Assembly: GCA_039680605.1 (NCBI GenBank)
Contig: JBDKTA010000039.1
Span: 1 to 64,000 of the forward strand
DNA: 64,000 nucleotides
Reading direction: 5' to 3'
Origin: Planctomycetaceae bacterium
Lineage (GTDB): Bacteria > Planctomycetota > Phycisphaerae > SM23-33
Below the pieces are notes generated by a model, which was given only the letters and a program-made list of their open reading frames with translations, did not search any database and had not been told where the DNA came from. Below, piece after piece: positions 27,763 to 36,724 of the stretch (within the stretch, counting starts at the first letter, position 1; each line of letters opens with the position of its first letter). The translations under genes and the position numbers were made by a program.

Positions 27763-27792
27763 CCCCTGCCGGCGCCGGCGCGCCGGCAGGGG
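27763..27792 (-). promoter_or_regulatory. 12-bp hairpin covering the methyltransferase ribosome site
   Basis: Perfect arms 27763-27774 and 27781-27792 enclose a 6-nt loop. On the minus strand the 3' arm contains the AGGGG part of the ribosome site for the start at 27757. No T run follows, so this is unlikely to be a simple terminator. Confidence 0.45.
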
Positions 27793-27813
27793 GTGTTCTT
27801 GCAACCGGTGCGG

Positions 27814-28026
27814 TTACTCCTCGGTATCGTCCCAGTCCGTGCTGCTGCGGCTGCTCTTGCTGCTCTTCTTTGAGCCCACGCCGGCCTTCTCAACTTCTTC
27901 GAAGTCCGTTCCGCCGCAGGGGCATTCGGGAATCTCTTGTCCCTGGTCGATGTGCATCATGGTGTCGCAATCGGAGCAAATGCAATCGACGTCCTTCTTG
28001 GTTGTATCGCCCGCATGCATGGTCAT
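27814..28026 (-). CDS. Acidic zinc-ribbon protein
   Basis: From the ATG at 28026, with a clear GGGAGGG ribosome site, this protein has 70 residues. Cysteines cluster as CICSDC and CPCGG (about 15-20 and 35-39), suggesting a zinc site. The tail is a low-complexity Ser/Lys run ending in acidic residues (TDWDDTEE). The function is unknown. A longer frame starts 15 codons upstream but lacks a good ribosome site. Confidence 0.6.
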   Translation of the reverse strand: MTMHAGDTTKKDVDCICSDCDTMMHIDQGQEIPECPCGGTDFEEVEKAGVGSKKSSKSSRSSTDWDDTEE

Positions 28027-28142
28027 TGTCGTCCCTCCCGTTGTTGAAGTTTCGGATCCCGATCCGGCCACGAAGGTATTATAGTCGCCGCCGCATTGCG
28101 GAATCGCCGCCTGGCGACTAACGTTCTGTCGGGAGTACTCGT

Positions 28143-29207
28143 ATGCTGAGAATCGCCATTATCGGGACCGGCGGCATGGCCCACACGCATGCCGCGGCTT
28201 TCAAAGCGATCGAGGGCGTGGCGGTGACGGCCTGCTGCGACGTCGACCGCCCGCGGGCCGAGGCGTTCGCGGCCCGGCACGACATCGCCGCGGTCTACAG
28301 CGATCACCGGGAGATGCTCGATCGCGAAACCCTCGACGGAGTGTCCAATGTCACGCCCGACTCCCAGCACGCGGCGGTCTCTCTGGCAGTGATCGAGCGG
28401 GGCGTGAATATCCTGTGCGAAAAACCGCTGGCAACGTCCCTGGAGGACGCGCGCCGGATGACGCTGGCGGCCGCCGCCCGGGGCGTCGTCAACATGGTCA
28501 ACTTCAGTTACCGCAACTCGTGCGGTCTGCAGGCGGCGGCGGCTGCGGTCAAGTCCGGGGTCATCGGCTCGCTTCGCCACATCGAGTCGAGCTACCTGCA
28601 GAGTTGGCTGGCGCAGAGCGCCTGGGGCGACTGGCGCGTCTCCCCAGGATTGACGTGGCGGCTCTCGAGCGCCCACGGCAGCGCCGGGGTGCTGGGCGAC
28701 CTGGGCTGTCATATCTACGACCTGACGAGCCTGCTGGCGGGGCAGGATATCGTCGAGATCTTCTGCCGCCTGGCGACTTTCGACAAGGGCGTCGAGGGCA
28801 ACCGCCTGGGCGAGTACGTGCTCGATGCCAACGACAGCTTCGTGGCCAACATCGCTTTGGCCGGCGGGGCGGTCGGAACGGTACACTCCAGCCGCTGGGC
28901 CTGCGGGCACCACAACAGCCTGCGATGCCGCCTCTACGGCGACGCCGGGGCGATCGAAGTGGATCTTGACGGCGGCTACGATCATTACAGGATCTGCCGC
29001 GGCAAAACCGCCCTGGAGTCCGCGACGTGGGACGTGGTCTCGTGCGACCCGACGCCCAGCAACTATCAACGGTTCATCCAATCGATCCGCACCGGCGTCA
29101 ACGACCCCAGCGACTTCGCCAACGGCGCCAGGGTGCAGGCCTGCCTGCACTGGAGCATGGAGTCTGACCGGCTTGGCAGGCCCGTGAAGATCGTTGGCGG
29201 TTCATGA
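28143..29207 (+). CDS. Gfo/Idh/MocA-family oxidoreductase
   Basis: This 354-residue NAD(P)-dependent oxidoreductase begins with the Rossmann motif IAIIGTGGMAHTHAAAF (about 4-20), followed by NILCEKPLATSLEDARRM (about 91-108), the family's EKP motif with the catalytic-region lysine. The C-terminal alpha/beta substrate domain contains GDLGCHIYDLTSLL (about 186-199). Members act on sugars or inositols. The substrate is not known, but glycan-active genes nearby fit a sugar. Confidence 0.88.
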   Translation: MLRIAIIGTGGMAHTHAAAFKAIEGVAVTACCDVDRPRAEAFAARHDIAAVYSDHREMLDRETLDGVSNVTPDSQHAAVSLAVIERGVNILCEKPLATSLEDARRMTLAAAARGVVNMVNFSYRNSCGLQAAAAAVKSGVIGSLRHIESSYLQSWLAQSAWGDWRVSPGLTWRLSSAHGSAGVLGDLGCHIYDLTSLLAGQDIVEIFCRLATFDKGVEGNRLGEYVLDANDSFVANIALAGGAVGTVHSSRWACGHHNSLRCRLYGDAGAIEVDLDGGYDHYRICRGKTALESATWDVVSCDPTPSNYQRFIQSIRTGVNDPSDFANGARVQACLHWSMESDRLGRPVKIVGGS

Positions 29208-29266
29208 GGCGGTGACGGGCGCCATGGCCTTGGTATAATGCCCGCAACCGGAAGGAGACCCAGACC

Positions 29267-30889
29267 ATGTGCGCGACACGAACATTCTGCATACTGGCCG
29301 CGGCGGGGTTCCTCTGGGCCCCGGCGGCGACGGGGGCCGACGAGCCCTTCAAAACCACGCCCGTTCAGGCGCAGTGGCAGTACAGCATGGACGGCGGCAA
29401 GACGTTCTCGCCCCAGGCCCCGACGATCACCTGGAAGCGCACGGCCGACGAGAAAGACGCCGTCGTGGCCACGGCGACGTTCGAGATTGCCGACCCCGCC
29501 GCGCTGGGCGTGGTGCGCCTGCGCGTCGGGGATGTTGACGGCGCCTTCGCCGTGACCGACGCCGAGACCATCGACCGCTACAACGTCGGGGCCAAGCCCA
29601 ACCTGACGAAAATGAAGCTCGTCCTTAACGGCGCCGCCATCGACTCGGGCCTGGCGCCCAATACGCTGTACCGCTGCGTGCCCATCGACGCGCAACTGCT
29701 CAAGAAAGGCGCCAACACCCTGACCGTCTCGGGCGTGTACTGGTTCCAGTTGGCCGATCCCATGGCTTGCCCGCTGCGCCTGGAAGCGGTGTCGGCCAAC
29801 ACGCCCGTGCTCGACCGCCTGCCGGTCCTGGGCGCCATCGGCGAGGACTATTTCACGCTGGCCGCCCGTGCGGTTGTGCCCGCCGCCTTCACGATCACCG
29901 TCAAGCCCCTTGCCGGGGCGCCCGGCGTGCCGATCCAGCACACCGTCGAGCGGGCCATGCAGATGAAGGCCCGCGTGCCGCTGCCCAGGGGCGTCCGAAG
30001 CTTCGAGTATTCCATGAGCGTCCGCGCGGGCGCCGCCGAGAAGACTTACGGGCCTTACCAGGTCCGCATGCCGACCTTCGGCGAGGGACTGCGTTTCGCC
30101 GTGCTGGGCAACACAGCCGTCTACCAGGGCAACTCCCAACGGCTTAAGAAGGTGCTGGAGAAGATTCTGGAGGTTCACCCCGACCTGCTGATCCACACCG
30201 GCAAGTACGTCGACAGCTCGCCGTGGGACTTCATGTGGACCCACCAGTTCTTTGGGGTGCATCCCGAGACGCTGGCCCGCATCCCGCTGTTTCCGATGTG
30301 CGGCCTGCGCGAAATGTCGTCGCCGATGTCCTTCAGCCGCCAGTTCTACTTTCCGCCCGATGATAGCGACTTTGCCCGCTGGACGACGGTGGTCGGGCCG
30401 GTGCGATTCGTGGCCGTCGAGTCCTGGTGGATGTCGCAGGACAAGAGTGGGGAGGGCCTGAAGTGGCTGGACAAGGTGCTCTCCGAGGCCAAGGAGCCGT
30501 ACGTGGTGGTGCTCAATGCGCAGGTGTCGCACTGCTCGGGGCCCAACGCCGGACGAAGCGTGCGCCCGATCATCGCCTACACGGCCAAGAACATCGACCC
30601 GCTGCTGGTGAAATACAAGGCCAGCATCGCCATCGGCGGCTACCACACGCACTACGAACGTTCGGAGCCGCCTGCCGGCGCGGGCGTGCCGACGATCATG
30701 ACCTGTTTTGCCGGCGGCAGCGGCAAACCGCTGCACCAGATCTACGTCGACCAGAACAAGGCCTCCCGCGCCACTTACCGCGGCGACCACTTCGTGCTCT
30801 TCGAGGTCCGCAAGGACAAGCTGGTCATGCAGACGATGGACATCGAGGGCAAGGTCGTCGACAAGTTGGAGCTTGCTCCGAGGAATTAA
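29267..30889 (+). CDS. Secreted degenerate calcineurin-like phosphoesterase
   Basis: This 540-residue exported protein has a signal peptide of about 24 residues (ending ATGA). A beta-rich N-terminal domain (about 30-260) precedes a metallophosphoesterase-like region (about 275-500), the layout of purple acid phosphatases. The usual metal-binding blocks are all altered: the first Asp block reads AVLGNTA, GD reads HTGKYVD, GNHE reads CGLREM, and GHxH reads GGYHTHYERS, with only some histidines kept. It is probably a binding protein or an enzyme with a changed centre. It has a good GGAAGGAG site. Confidence 0.65.
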   Translation: MCATRTFCILAAAGFLWAPAATGADEPFKTTPVQAQWQYSMDGGKTFSPQAPTITWKRTADEKDAVVATATFEIADPAALGVVRLRVGDVDGAFAVTDAETIDRYNVGAKPNLTKMKLVLNGAAIDSGLAPNTLYRCVPIDAQLLKKGANTLTVSGVYWFQLADPMACPLRLEAVSANTPVLDRLPVLGAIGEDYFTLAARAVVPAAFTITVKPLAGAPGVPIQHTVERAMQMKARVPLPRGVRSFEYSMSVRAGAAEKTYGPYQVRMPTFGEGLRFAVLGNTAVYQGNSQRLKKVLEKILEVHPDLLIHTGKYVDSSPWDFMWTHQFFGVHPETLARIPLFPMCGLREMSSPMSFSRQFYFPPDDSDFARWTTVVGPVRFVAVESWWMSQDKSGEGLKWLDKVLSEAKEPYVVVLNAQVSHCSGPNAGRSVRPIIAYTAKNIDPLLVKYKASIAIGGYHTHYERSEPPAGAGVPTIMTCFAGGSGKPLHQIYVDQNKASRATYRGDHFVLFEVRKDKLVMQTMDIEGKVVDKLELAPRN

Positions 30890-30899
30890 CCCAGTAGCA

Positions 30900-30944
30900 C
30901 GGGCGTCTCGCCCGTGAGTAGCATGGCCGTCTGGGCCATGCCTG
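30900..30944. repeat. AGTAGCAYGGGC-type palindromic pair
   Basis: Two small hairpins follow each other: CACGGGCG-TCT-CGCCCGTG, then a CATGGCC/GGCCATG stem, each introduced by AGTAGCA. Related copies lie at 33135-33240 and 42572-42595. Confidence 0.65.
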
Positions 30945-30971
30945 GGCAATTTGCACCAGGAGATGGATCGT

Positions 30972-33137
30972 ATGAACAATCCGTTTCAGGATGCCTTGCA
31001 CCTCTGGCACATGAACGATGTACGCCCTGCCGCGGGCGGCCTCTCACTTGAGCCGCATGGCGAGGTCGAGCTGGGCGTGGAGCTCTCCGGTCAGGAGCGC
31101 GCCGAGTCGCTGGCCCGCGGCGGCGACGGCCGGGCGGCGCGCCTGCGCGGCGGATCATTGTCGCTGGCAGGCGAGGCGCCGCTGCAGCTTGGCAAATCCG
31201 CCTTTGCCGTGGCGATTCGCATGAAGGATGTGGACGGGACCTGGCTGCATCCGATCCTGGGCAGCGACGGCGGCGACGGGGCAGTGAGCCTGTCGCTGCG
31301 GGCCCTTGACGGCCGAACGATGCCCATGAGCGACCGCAACCTCTTCGGCGTGCGCAGCACGATCTACGCCTGGATGTTCAAGCCGGGCCTGCCTCGCTCG
31401 ATCGACGGCTGTCAGTCGCTGCTGGAGGTTGTCTGGGGCGCCGACGAGGTCAACGCTCCGCGGCGCGACATCCAGTTGCGGTTTCCCGAGCGAGACTATC
31501 CGCTGCTGGAGGACATCCAGAACGCCGTGATGAAGATCTGCTGCCCGGTGCAGAGGATCGGCGCGAGAGACTGGCACGACATCGTGGTGTGCTTTACCGG
31601 GCCCAAGCTGCTGTTGTATGTCGATGGCGTGCTGGTGGACGAGGAGTACCCCATCGGCGCCACGCGAGACAGCACGCAGCCGTTCCGGATCGGCGCCGGC
31701 CTGGCGGGGCAGAACATCCTGGTCGATCACGTGGCCGTGTGGGACCGGGCGCTATCGGCCGACGAGGTGGCGGCGATCTCCGGCGGTCCGCAGACGGTCT
31801 CGCAGCGCGAACTGGAGATCCTGGGCCCGCCGGCAAAGAGCATGCAGTATTTTCGCCCGCGCGGGCACAACAGCAAGGCCGGCGACTGCATCCCCTTCTG
31901 GCACGACGGCACGTTCCACCTGTTCTATCTGATCCTGCGCCGCAACATGCACAGCAAGTGGGACGGCGGCCACGGCGGGCTGGAGATCTGGCAGGCGACG
32001 ACAACGGACCTCAAGACCTGGACGCACCATCCGGTGACGATCCCCATCAGCGAGCAGTGGGAGGCCTGGAACGGCACCGGCGGCGTGGCGGTGCATGAGG
32101 GCGTGTACCACTGGTACTATCCCTGCCCGTGCTACGACAAGAAGTGGCCCCATCACGGTATCCAGCTCGCCACCAGCACTGATGGAATCCACTTCACCAA
32201 GCAGCAGCCTCACCCGTTCCTGGGCGGCGGCGACTGCGAGGTCTATGCCGATGCGGCAGGCACATATCACCTCATCCGCTACGGCGAGCGGACAGACAAA
32301 ACCATCCGCCTCGACCGCCTGACCTCGACGGACCTGCGCACCTGGACGCCGGCGGCAGAGCCGTTCATCGAGACCGACGCGCGTTACTGCATCGAGATGT
32401 GCCCCAACCTCTTCAAGATGGGCGACTGGTACTACTTCATGGGCGGGCTGAACTGGTGGCGCAGCCGCGGGGAGTTTGGCCCGTGGGAGGAGCACCACCC
32501 GCGGAGCTTGGACAACATGAGCGTGCCCAAGGTCGCCCGCTTCGGCGAGGGGCGCTACATCTACGCCGGCTTCCTCGACGATGGCGGCTGGGGCGGCAAC
32601 CTGATCCTGCGCGAGCTGGTGCAGAACAGCGAGGGCATTCTCGGCGTGACGTTCGTCCCCGAGCTGATCCCGCCCTGCGGCGACGACCTTCCTGTGCAGC
32701 CCGCGCTGACGCTCAAGGCCGCCGATCAGCGCGCCGAGGCCGTCATCCCCAACATCGCCGGCGGTGCGCGCATCACGATGAAGATCGCGCCGCAACCGGG
32801 GATCAAAAAGTTCGGCCTGCGCCTGCGAGGCGGGGCTCAAGCCGACGACGGCTGCGAGTTGTCCTTTGATCCCATCAATCGCACGGCAATCTATTCAGCC
32901 ATCGTCGACAGCGCCGGCACGAACTGGGGCACGCCGGGCATCCATGAAGTGGCCGGTCTCGACAAGCCCTTCGAGGTCGACATCATCTGCCGCAACGACA
33001 TCATCGACGCGGAGCTGACGCGATTTCGCACTGTCACCACGCGGTTCTGGAATCCATCAGCCGACCGCGTGCGGCTCTTCGCCGAAGGCGGCGAGGTGAC
33101 CTTCAGCGACATCCGCATTCGACCGCTGCTGCAGTAG
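30972..33137 (+). CDS. LamG plus GH32/GH43-like beta-propeller protein
   Basis: From the ATG at 30972, with AGGAG 9 bp upstream, this protein has 721 residues and no signal peptide. Residues about 1-275 form a LamG/concanavalin-like domain (LYVDGVLVDEEYPIGATRD, DHVAVWDRALSADEVAAI). Residues about 290-560 look like a five-bladed propeller of the GH32/43 clan: DCIPFWHDGTFHLFYLI, TTDLKTWTHHPV, ECP-like EMCPNLFKMGDWYYFMGG, and DNMSVPKVARFGEGRYIYAGF. A C-terminal beta-sandwich completes the GH32-like layout. The canonical WMNDPNG start is replaced, so activity on fructans is not assured. A longer TTG start is possible. The stop codon lies in a palindromic repeat. Confidence 0.7.
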   Translation: MNNPFQDALHLWHMNDVRPAAGGLSLEPHGEVELGVELSGQERAESLARGGDGRAARLRGGSLSLAGEAPLQLGKSAFAVAIRMKDVDGTWLHPILGSDGGDGAVSLSLRALDGRTMPMSDRNLFGVRSTIYAWMFKPGLPRSIDGCQSLLEVVWGADEVNAPRRDIQLRFPERDYPLLEDIQNAVMKICCPVQRIGARDWHDIVVCFTGPKLLLYVDGVLVDEEYPIGATRDSTQPFRIGAGLAGQNILVDHVAVWDRALSADEVAAISGGPQTVSQRELEILGPPAKSMQYFRPRGHNSKAGDCIPFWHDGTFHLFYLILRRNMHSKWDGGHGGLEIWQATTTDLKTWTHHPVTIPISEQWEAWNGTGGVAVHEGVYHWYYPCPCYDKKWPHHGIQLATSTDGIHFTKQQPHPFLGGGDCEVYADAAGTYHLIRYGERTDKTIRLDRLTSTDLRTWTPAAEPFIETDARYCIEMCPNLFKMGDWYYFMGGLNWWRSRGEFGPWEEHHPRSLDNMSVPKVARFGEGRYIYAGFLDDGGWGGNLILRELVQNSEGILGVTFVPELIPPCGDDLPVQPALTLKAADQRAEAVIPNIAGGARITMKIAPQPGIKKFGLRLRGGAQADDGCELSFDPINRTAIYSAIVDSAGTNWGTPGIHEVAGLDKPFEVDIICRNDIIDAELTRFRTVTTRFWNPSADRVRLFAEGGEVTFSDIRIRPLLQ

Positions 33138-33240
33138 CATGGGCATCTTGCCCATGAGTAGCACGGGCGTCCCGCCCGTGCAAATTGCCGGGGACATGGC
33201 CGGGACGGCCATGCTACTCACGGGCGAGACGCCCGTGCTA
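33135..33240. repeat. Cluster of AGTAGCAYGGGC palindromes
   Basis: Four small hairpins (CATGGGC/GCCCATG, CACGGGCG/CGCCCGTG in both orientations, CATGGCC/GGCCATG) form an inverted composite. The first copy contributes the TAG stop of the preceding gene. The 409-bp gap to 33546 otherwise holds the palindrome at 33252 and a 9-nt tract. Confidence 0.7.
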
Positions 33241-33251
33241 CGAAGAACGGC

Positions 33252-33285
33252 CATGGCGACCCGCTGAACAACGCGTGTCGCCATG
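33252..33285. repeat. Palindromic element, CATGGCGAC arms
   Basis: Arms CATGGCGAC (33252-33260) and GTCGCCATG (33277-33285) flank CCGCTGAACAACGCGT. The coding copies in E2 (52862 and 53231) are almost identical but 33 nt long; this one is 34 nt. Confidence 0.75.
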
Positions 33286-33308
33286 CCGCCCGGCCCCGGG
33301 GTTTCTTC

Positions 33309-33335
33309 TCTCTGCGTTCTCTGTGATCTCTGTGG
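33309..33335. repeat. 9-nt-period tandem tract (TCTCTGCGT type)
   Basis: Three units, TCTCTGCGT, TCTCTGTGA and TCTCTGTGG, lie in the gap before the ACP gene. Confidence 0.5.
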
Positions 33336-33546
33336 CAAAGTCTTTGGAGCCCTCAGATCGACGCCCTGATGAAGGTGCAGAAGATGTGGGAGCGGTTCCA
33401 CGCCTGATCGGGCGGCGCGTTTTCTCGCGCCGATGGGGTTGACATCGCCGGGCGGAACTTCTATACATAGCCAATTCCTGGGCGGGCGGCAATGTCGCTG
33501 CGCCTGTGGTTTGACATAGAACCGGCACTTTAGGAGATACCGGCCG

Positions 33547-33924
33547 ATGAACCAGGCAGAAGTTTTCGAAAAAGTGAAGGCGACGCTGGTCGATGCGTTG
33601 GGCGTCGAAGAAGATGAAGTTACGCCCGAGGCCACGCTGACCGAAGATCTCGGCGCCGAGTCCATCGACTTCCTCGACATCGTGTTCCGCATCGAGAAGG
33701 CTTTCAGCATCACCATCCCCCGCGGCGAGCTGTTCCCCGACAACGTGCTCAACAATCCCGACTTCGTGCAGGACGGCAAGCTGACCACCAGCGGTCTGCA
33801 GCGGCTCAAAGACCGCATGCCGCACGCCGACTTCACGGATTTTGAGAAGGATCCCGACATCAACAACATGTCAAAGCTGTTCCGCGTACAGACGATCGTT
33901 AACTACGTCATGACGAAAGTTTAG
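33547..33924 (+). CDS. Acyl carrier protein-like protein
   Basis: The first 80 residues match acyl carrier proteins, with Ser39 in GAESIDFLDIVFRIE as the expected phosphopantetheine site (usual motif DSLD). The protein is longer than ordinary ACP (125 versus about 80 residues), with extra segments FPDNVLNNPDFVQDGKLT and a C-terminal helix. This longer form occurs in planctomycetes and some other ACPs beside ketosynthase pairs. An AGGAGATACC ribosome site is present. It precedes two ketosynthase genes and probably carries their acyl chain. Confidence 0.85.
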   Translation: MNQAEVFEKVKATLVDALGVEEDEVTPEATLTEDLGAESIDFLDIVFRIEKAFSITIPRGELFPDNVLNNPDFVQDGKLTTSGLQRLKDRMPHADFTDFEKDPDINNMSKLFRVQTIVNYVMTKV

Positions 33925-34129
33925 GTCACTCAGCATCCGCCGACGAGGGGTGCTGCCCCGGCGGCGAGCGGGCGGGGCACGTCGGTGAGGGGGCGGCTTG
34001 CGTATCGGGCCGCCCGTTGTGGTCGCGAGGATTGCATGCGGGTTTCCCACCTTGATCGCCGTTGCGGAGGTTCAGCGCCGCCGGCCACCGCGGCGCCTGT
34101 AGGCATCTGCGCCGGGCGGGGGCGGCCCC

Positions 34130-35443
34130 ATGGCTGAGCGGCGCGTCGTCATCACGGGGCTTGGTCCGGTGGCGCCCTCGGGCATCGGCATTGAGGCGTT
34201 TTGGTCGGCGGCCTTGGCGGGGCGTCGGTGCGTCCGCCGCGTCGAAGACTTCGACCCGTCCAACTTCCCCACGCAGATCTGCGGTCCGCTGACCGACTTC
34301 TCCGCACGCGACTTCGTGCCCAAGGACTACCGCAAGGCCGTCAAGGTCATGGCCCGCGACATCCAGATTGCCGTCGCCTGCGCGGACCTGGCGATCCGCG
34401 ACGCCGGTCTGAGCACGCCTTCGGCGCCGGGGCCCGGCCATGCGCCCGACCCGGCGCGGTTCGGCTGCAATATCGGCTCGGGTCTGATGTGCGCCGACAT
34501 GAACGAGCTGGGCTCAGCACTGGTCAGCAGCCTGCGCGACGGGCGGTTCGACTTCCACGCCTGGGGCAGCGGGCAGATGGAAAACCTCGCCCCGCTGTGG
34601 CTGCTCAAGTACCTGCCCAACATGTGCGCCTGCCACACGACGATCCTGCACCAGTGCAAAGGCCCCAGCAATACCATCGCCTGCGGCGACGCCAGCGGGC
34701 ACTTGGCCGTCGCCGAGGCGGCGAGCTGGATCCGCCGCGGCGCCGCCGACGTCGTCGTCGCCGGGGCAACCGAAAGCAAGCTCAACCCCATGGGTCTGCT
34801 GCGCCAGACGCTCCTGGGCCGCACGTGCGTCTCGCGCAACGACGACCCCGCCGGCGCCTGCTGCCCCTTCGACGCCGCGCACTCCGGAACGGTCATCGGA
34901 GAGGGCGGCGGGCTGATCATTCTCGAAGAACTCAAGCACGCCCGAGCCCGCAAGGCGCGCATCTACGCCGAGGTCGTCGGCTGGGCCGCCGCGTCCGACC
35001 CGGCCGCCGTCGACCTGCGACGCCCCACCTGCGGCAATGTTGCCGCCGCGCTGCGCCGAGCGCTGGCCAAAGCCGCCCTGGCCCCCGACCAGATCGACCT
35101 GGCGTTGCCCCACGGCACTGCCGTGCCCGCCGAGGACGACGCCGAGACCGCCGCCTGGTCCGTCGCCCTTACTGGACGCGCCGCACCCTTGGCCGCCTGC
35201 ACCGCCACCGGCGCCCTGGGCAGCCTCTTCGCCGGCGCCAGCGGAATCAGCACCATCGCCGCGGCGATGGCGTTGCACACGCAGACCATCCCGCCGACGG
35301 TCAACTTCACCGCCCCTGCCGCCCCGAGCTCGCTGACCTTCCAGCCCACCGCCGCCTGGACGCCCCTGCGCGCTGCCGCCTGCGCCTCGTTCACCGTCGG
35401 CGGACAATCCGCCGCCTGCGTCCTCAAGAGGTATCCCGCATGA
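34130..35443 (+). CDS. Ketosynthase homologue lacking the second active-site His
   Basis: This 437-residue thiolase-fold protein resembles beta-ketoacyl-ACP synthases. The Cys (CHTTILHQCKGPSNTIACGDASG, Cys185) and the first His (ALPHGTAVP, His328) are kept. The second His motif, normally GHxxGAAG, reads TGALGSLFAGASG, so the His is gone. In type II polyketide systems one partner of a KS pair (chain length factor) is inactive, though that partner usually loses the Cys. It overlaps the next gene by ATGA, suggesting a heterodimer with it. Confidence 0.75.
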   Translation: MAERRVVITGLGPVAPSGIGIEAFWSAALAGRRCVRRVEDFDPSNFPTQICGPLTDFSARDFVPKDYRKAVKVMARDIQIAVACADLAIRDAGLSTPSAPGPGHAPDPARFGCNIGSGLMCADMNELGSALVSSLRDGRFDFHAWGSGQMENLAPLWLLKYLPNMCACHTTILHQCKGPSNTIACGDASGHLAVAEAASWIRRGAADVVVAGATESKLNPMGLLRQTLLGRTCVSRNDDPAGACCPFDAAHSGTVIGEGGGLIILEELKHARARKARIYAEVVGWAAASDPAAVDLRRPTCGNVAAALRRALAKAALAPDQIDLALPHGTAVPAEDDAETAAWSVALTGRAAPLAACTATGALGSLFAGASGISTIAAAMALHTQTIPPTVNFTAPAAPSSLTFQPTAAWTPLRAAACASFTVGGQSAACVLKRYPA

Positions 35444-36723
35444 AGCGACGCGTGGTCATCACCGGCATGGGCACCGTCAACCCCCTGGCGCATACCGTTG
35501 AGGAAACCTGGGCCGCCCTGCTGGCCGGGCAGAGCGGCTTTGGCCCGATTACAACCTTCGACGCCGCCACCTTTCCCTCGCGATTCGCCGCGATGGTCAA
35601 AGACTATCATCTCGAGGACCACGTCCCCGACGCTGCCCGACATGCCACCGCCGGCCGCCACACCCATTTTGCCATCGGCGCCGCCGTGCAGGCCTGGCAG
35701 GCTGCCGGCCTCGCCCAGCGCGACACGCTCGACCGCGACGCGCTGGGGCTGTACCTGGGCAGCGGCGAGGGGCGGCTGGACTTCGACAACTTCATGAGCT
35801 GCATCACCGACTCCTGGCGCGGCGGCGCGGTGGACACGGCCGTCTGGGCTACCCTCGCCTTCGAGCGGATGGAGCTCTACCGCGAGGTCGAGCAGGAAGC
35901 CAACATGGTCCTGGCGCACCTGGCCAACCGCTTCGGCGTCGCCGGACCGGCGTACAACGTCCTGACCGCCTGTGCCGCCAGCACGCAGGCCATCGGCGAA
36001 GCCGCCAGCCAGATCCGCGCCGGCGAGATCGACGCGGCCATCACCGGCGGGGCTCACAGCATGGTCCACACGATGGCCATCACGGGCTTCACGCGCCTGA
36101 CCGCGCTGTCGCGCCGCAACGACGAGATGGAAACCGCCAGCCGCCCCTTCGACCTGACGCGCGACGGGTTCGTCATCGGCGAGGGCGCCACCATCATGAT
36201 CCTCGAGGAATACCGAGCCGCCAAAAAACGCGGGGCCCCAATGCTTGCTGAGATCGTCGGCTACGGCAGCAGCGCCGACGCCTACCGCATCACCGACCAG
36301 GACCCCGAGGGCGCCGGCGCCGCCGCGGCCATGACCGCCGCCCTGGCCGACGCGGGCCTCTCGCCCAAGCAGATCAATTACATCAACGCCCACGGCACGG
36401 GCACCAAGCAGAACGACATTGTCGAGACCCGGGCCGTCAAAGCCGCCTTCGGCCGCCACGCGCCGAAGATCCCCGTCTCGTCCGTCAAGAGCCAGCTCGG
36501 CCACCTGATCGGCGCCGCCGGCGCCACCGAGCTATTAACCTGCGTACTAGCCCTGCGCGACGGCACTATCCCGCCGACCGCCCACCTGACCACCCCCGAC
36601 CCCGACTGCGACCTGGACTACGTCCCCAACACGCCAAGAAAAGCCAAGCTCAAATACGTCATGAGCAACTCAATGGGCTTCGGCGGCCAAAACAACTCCC
36701 TGATCATCGCCCCGGTGAAATAG
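35440..36723 (+). CDS. Beta-ketoacyl-ACP synthase II-type (FabF-like)
   Basis: This 427-residue protein starts at the ATG of the ATGA overlap. The full triad is visible: Cys in NVLTACAASTQAIGEA, His in NAHGTGTKQND, and His in SSVKSQLGHLIGAAGATELL. It elongates acyl-ACP chains by condensation with malonyl-ACP. Together with the ACP at 33547 and the altered KS at 34130 it forms a three-gene set for an unusual acyl or polyketide-like product, or a lineage-specific fatty acid system. A frame that continues from the preceding gene in a shifted register is not real. Confidence 0.9.
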   Translation: MKRRVVITGMGTVNPLAHTVEETWAALLAGQSGFGPITTFDAATFPSRFAAMVKDYHLEDHVPDAARHATAGRHTHFAIGAAVQAWQAAGLAQRDTLDRDALGLYLGSGEGRLDFDNFMSCITDSWRGGAVDTAVWATLAFERMELYREVEQEANMVLAHLANRFGVAGPAYNVLTACAASTQAIGEAASQIRAGEIDAAITGGAHSMVHTMAITGFTRLTALSRRNDEMETASRPFDLTRDGFVIGEGATIMILEEYRAAKKRGAPMLAEIVGYGSSADAYRITDQDPEGAGAAAAMTAALADAGLSPKQINYINAHGTGTKQNDIVETRAVKAAFGRHAPKIPVSSVKSQLGHLIGAAGATELLTCVLALRDGTIPPTAHLTTPDPDCDLDYVPNTPRKAKLKYVMSNSMGFGGQNNSLIIAPVK

Positions 36724-36724
36724 C

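Noticed and set aside
34201-36723. One 840-codon frame that appears to fuse two ketosynthases
   Set aside because: Its first part is in a wrong register (Arg/Pro-rich); the true genes are at 34130-35443 and 35440-36723 with an ATGA overlap.
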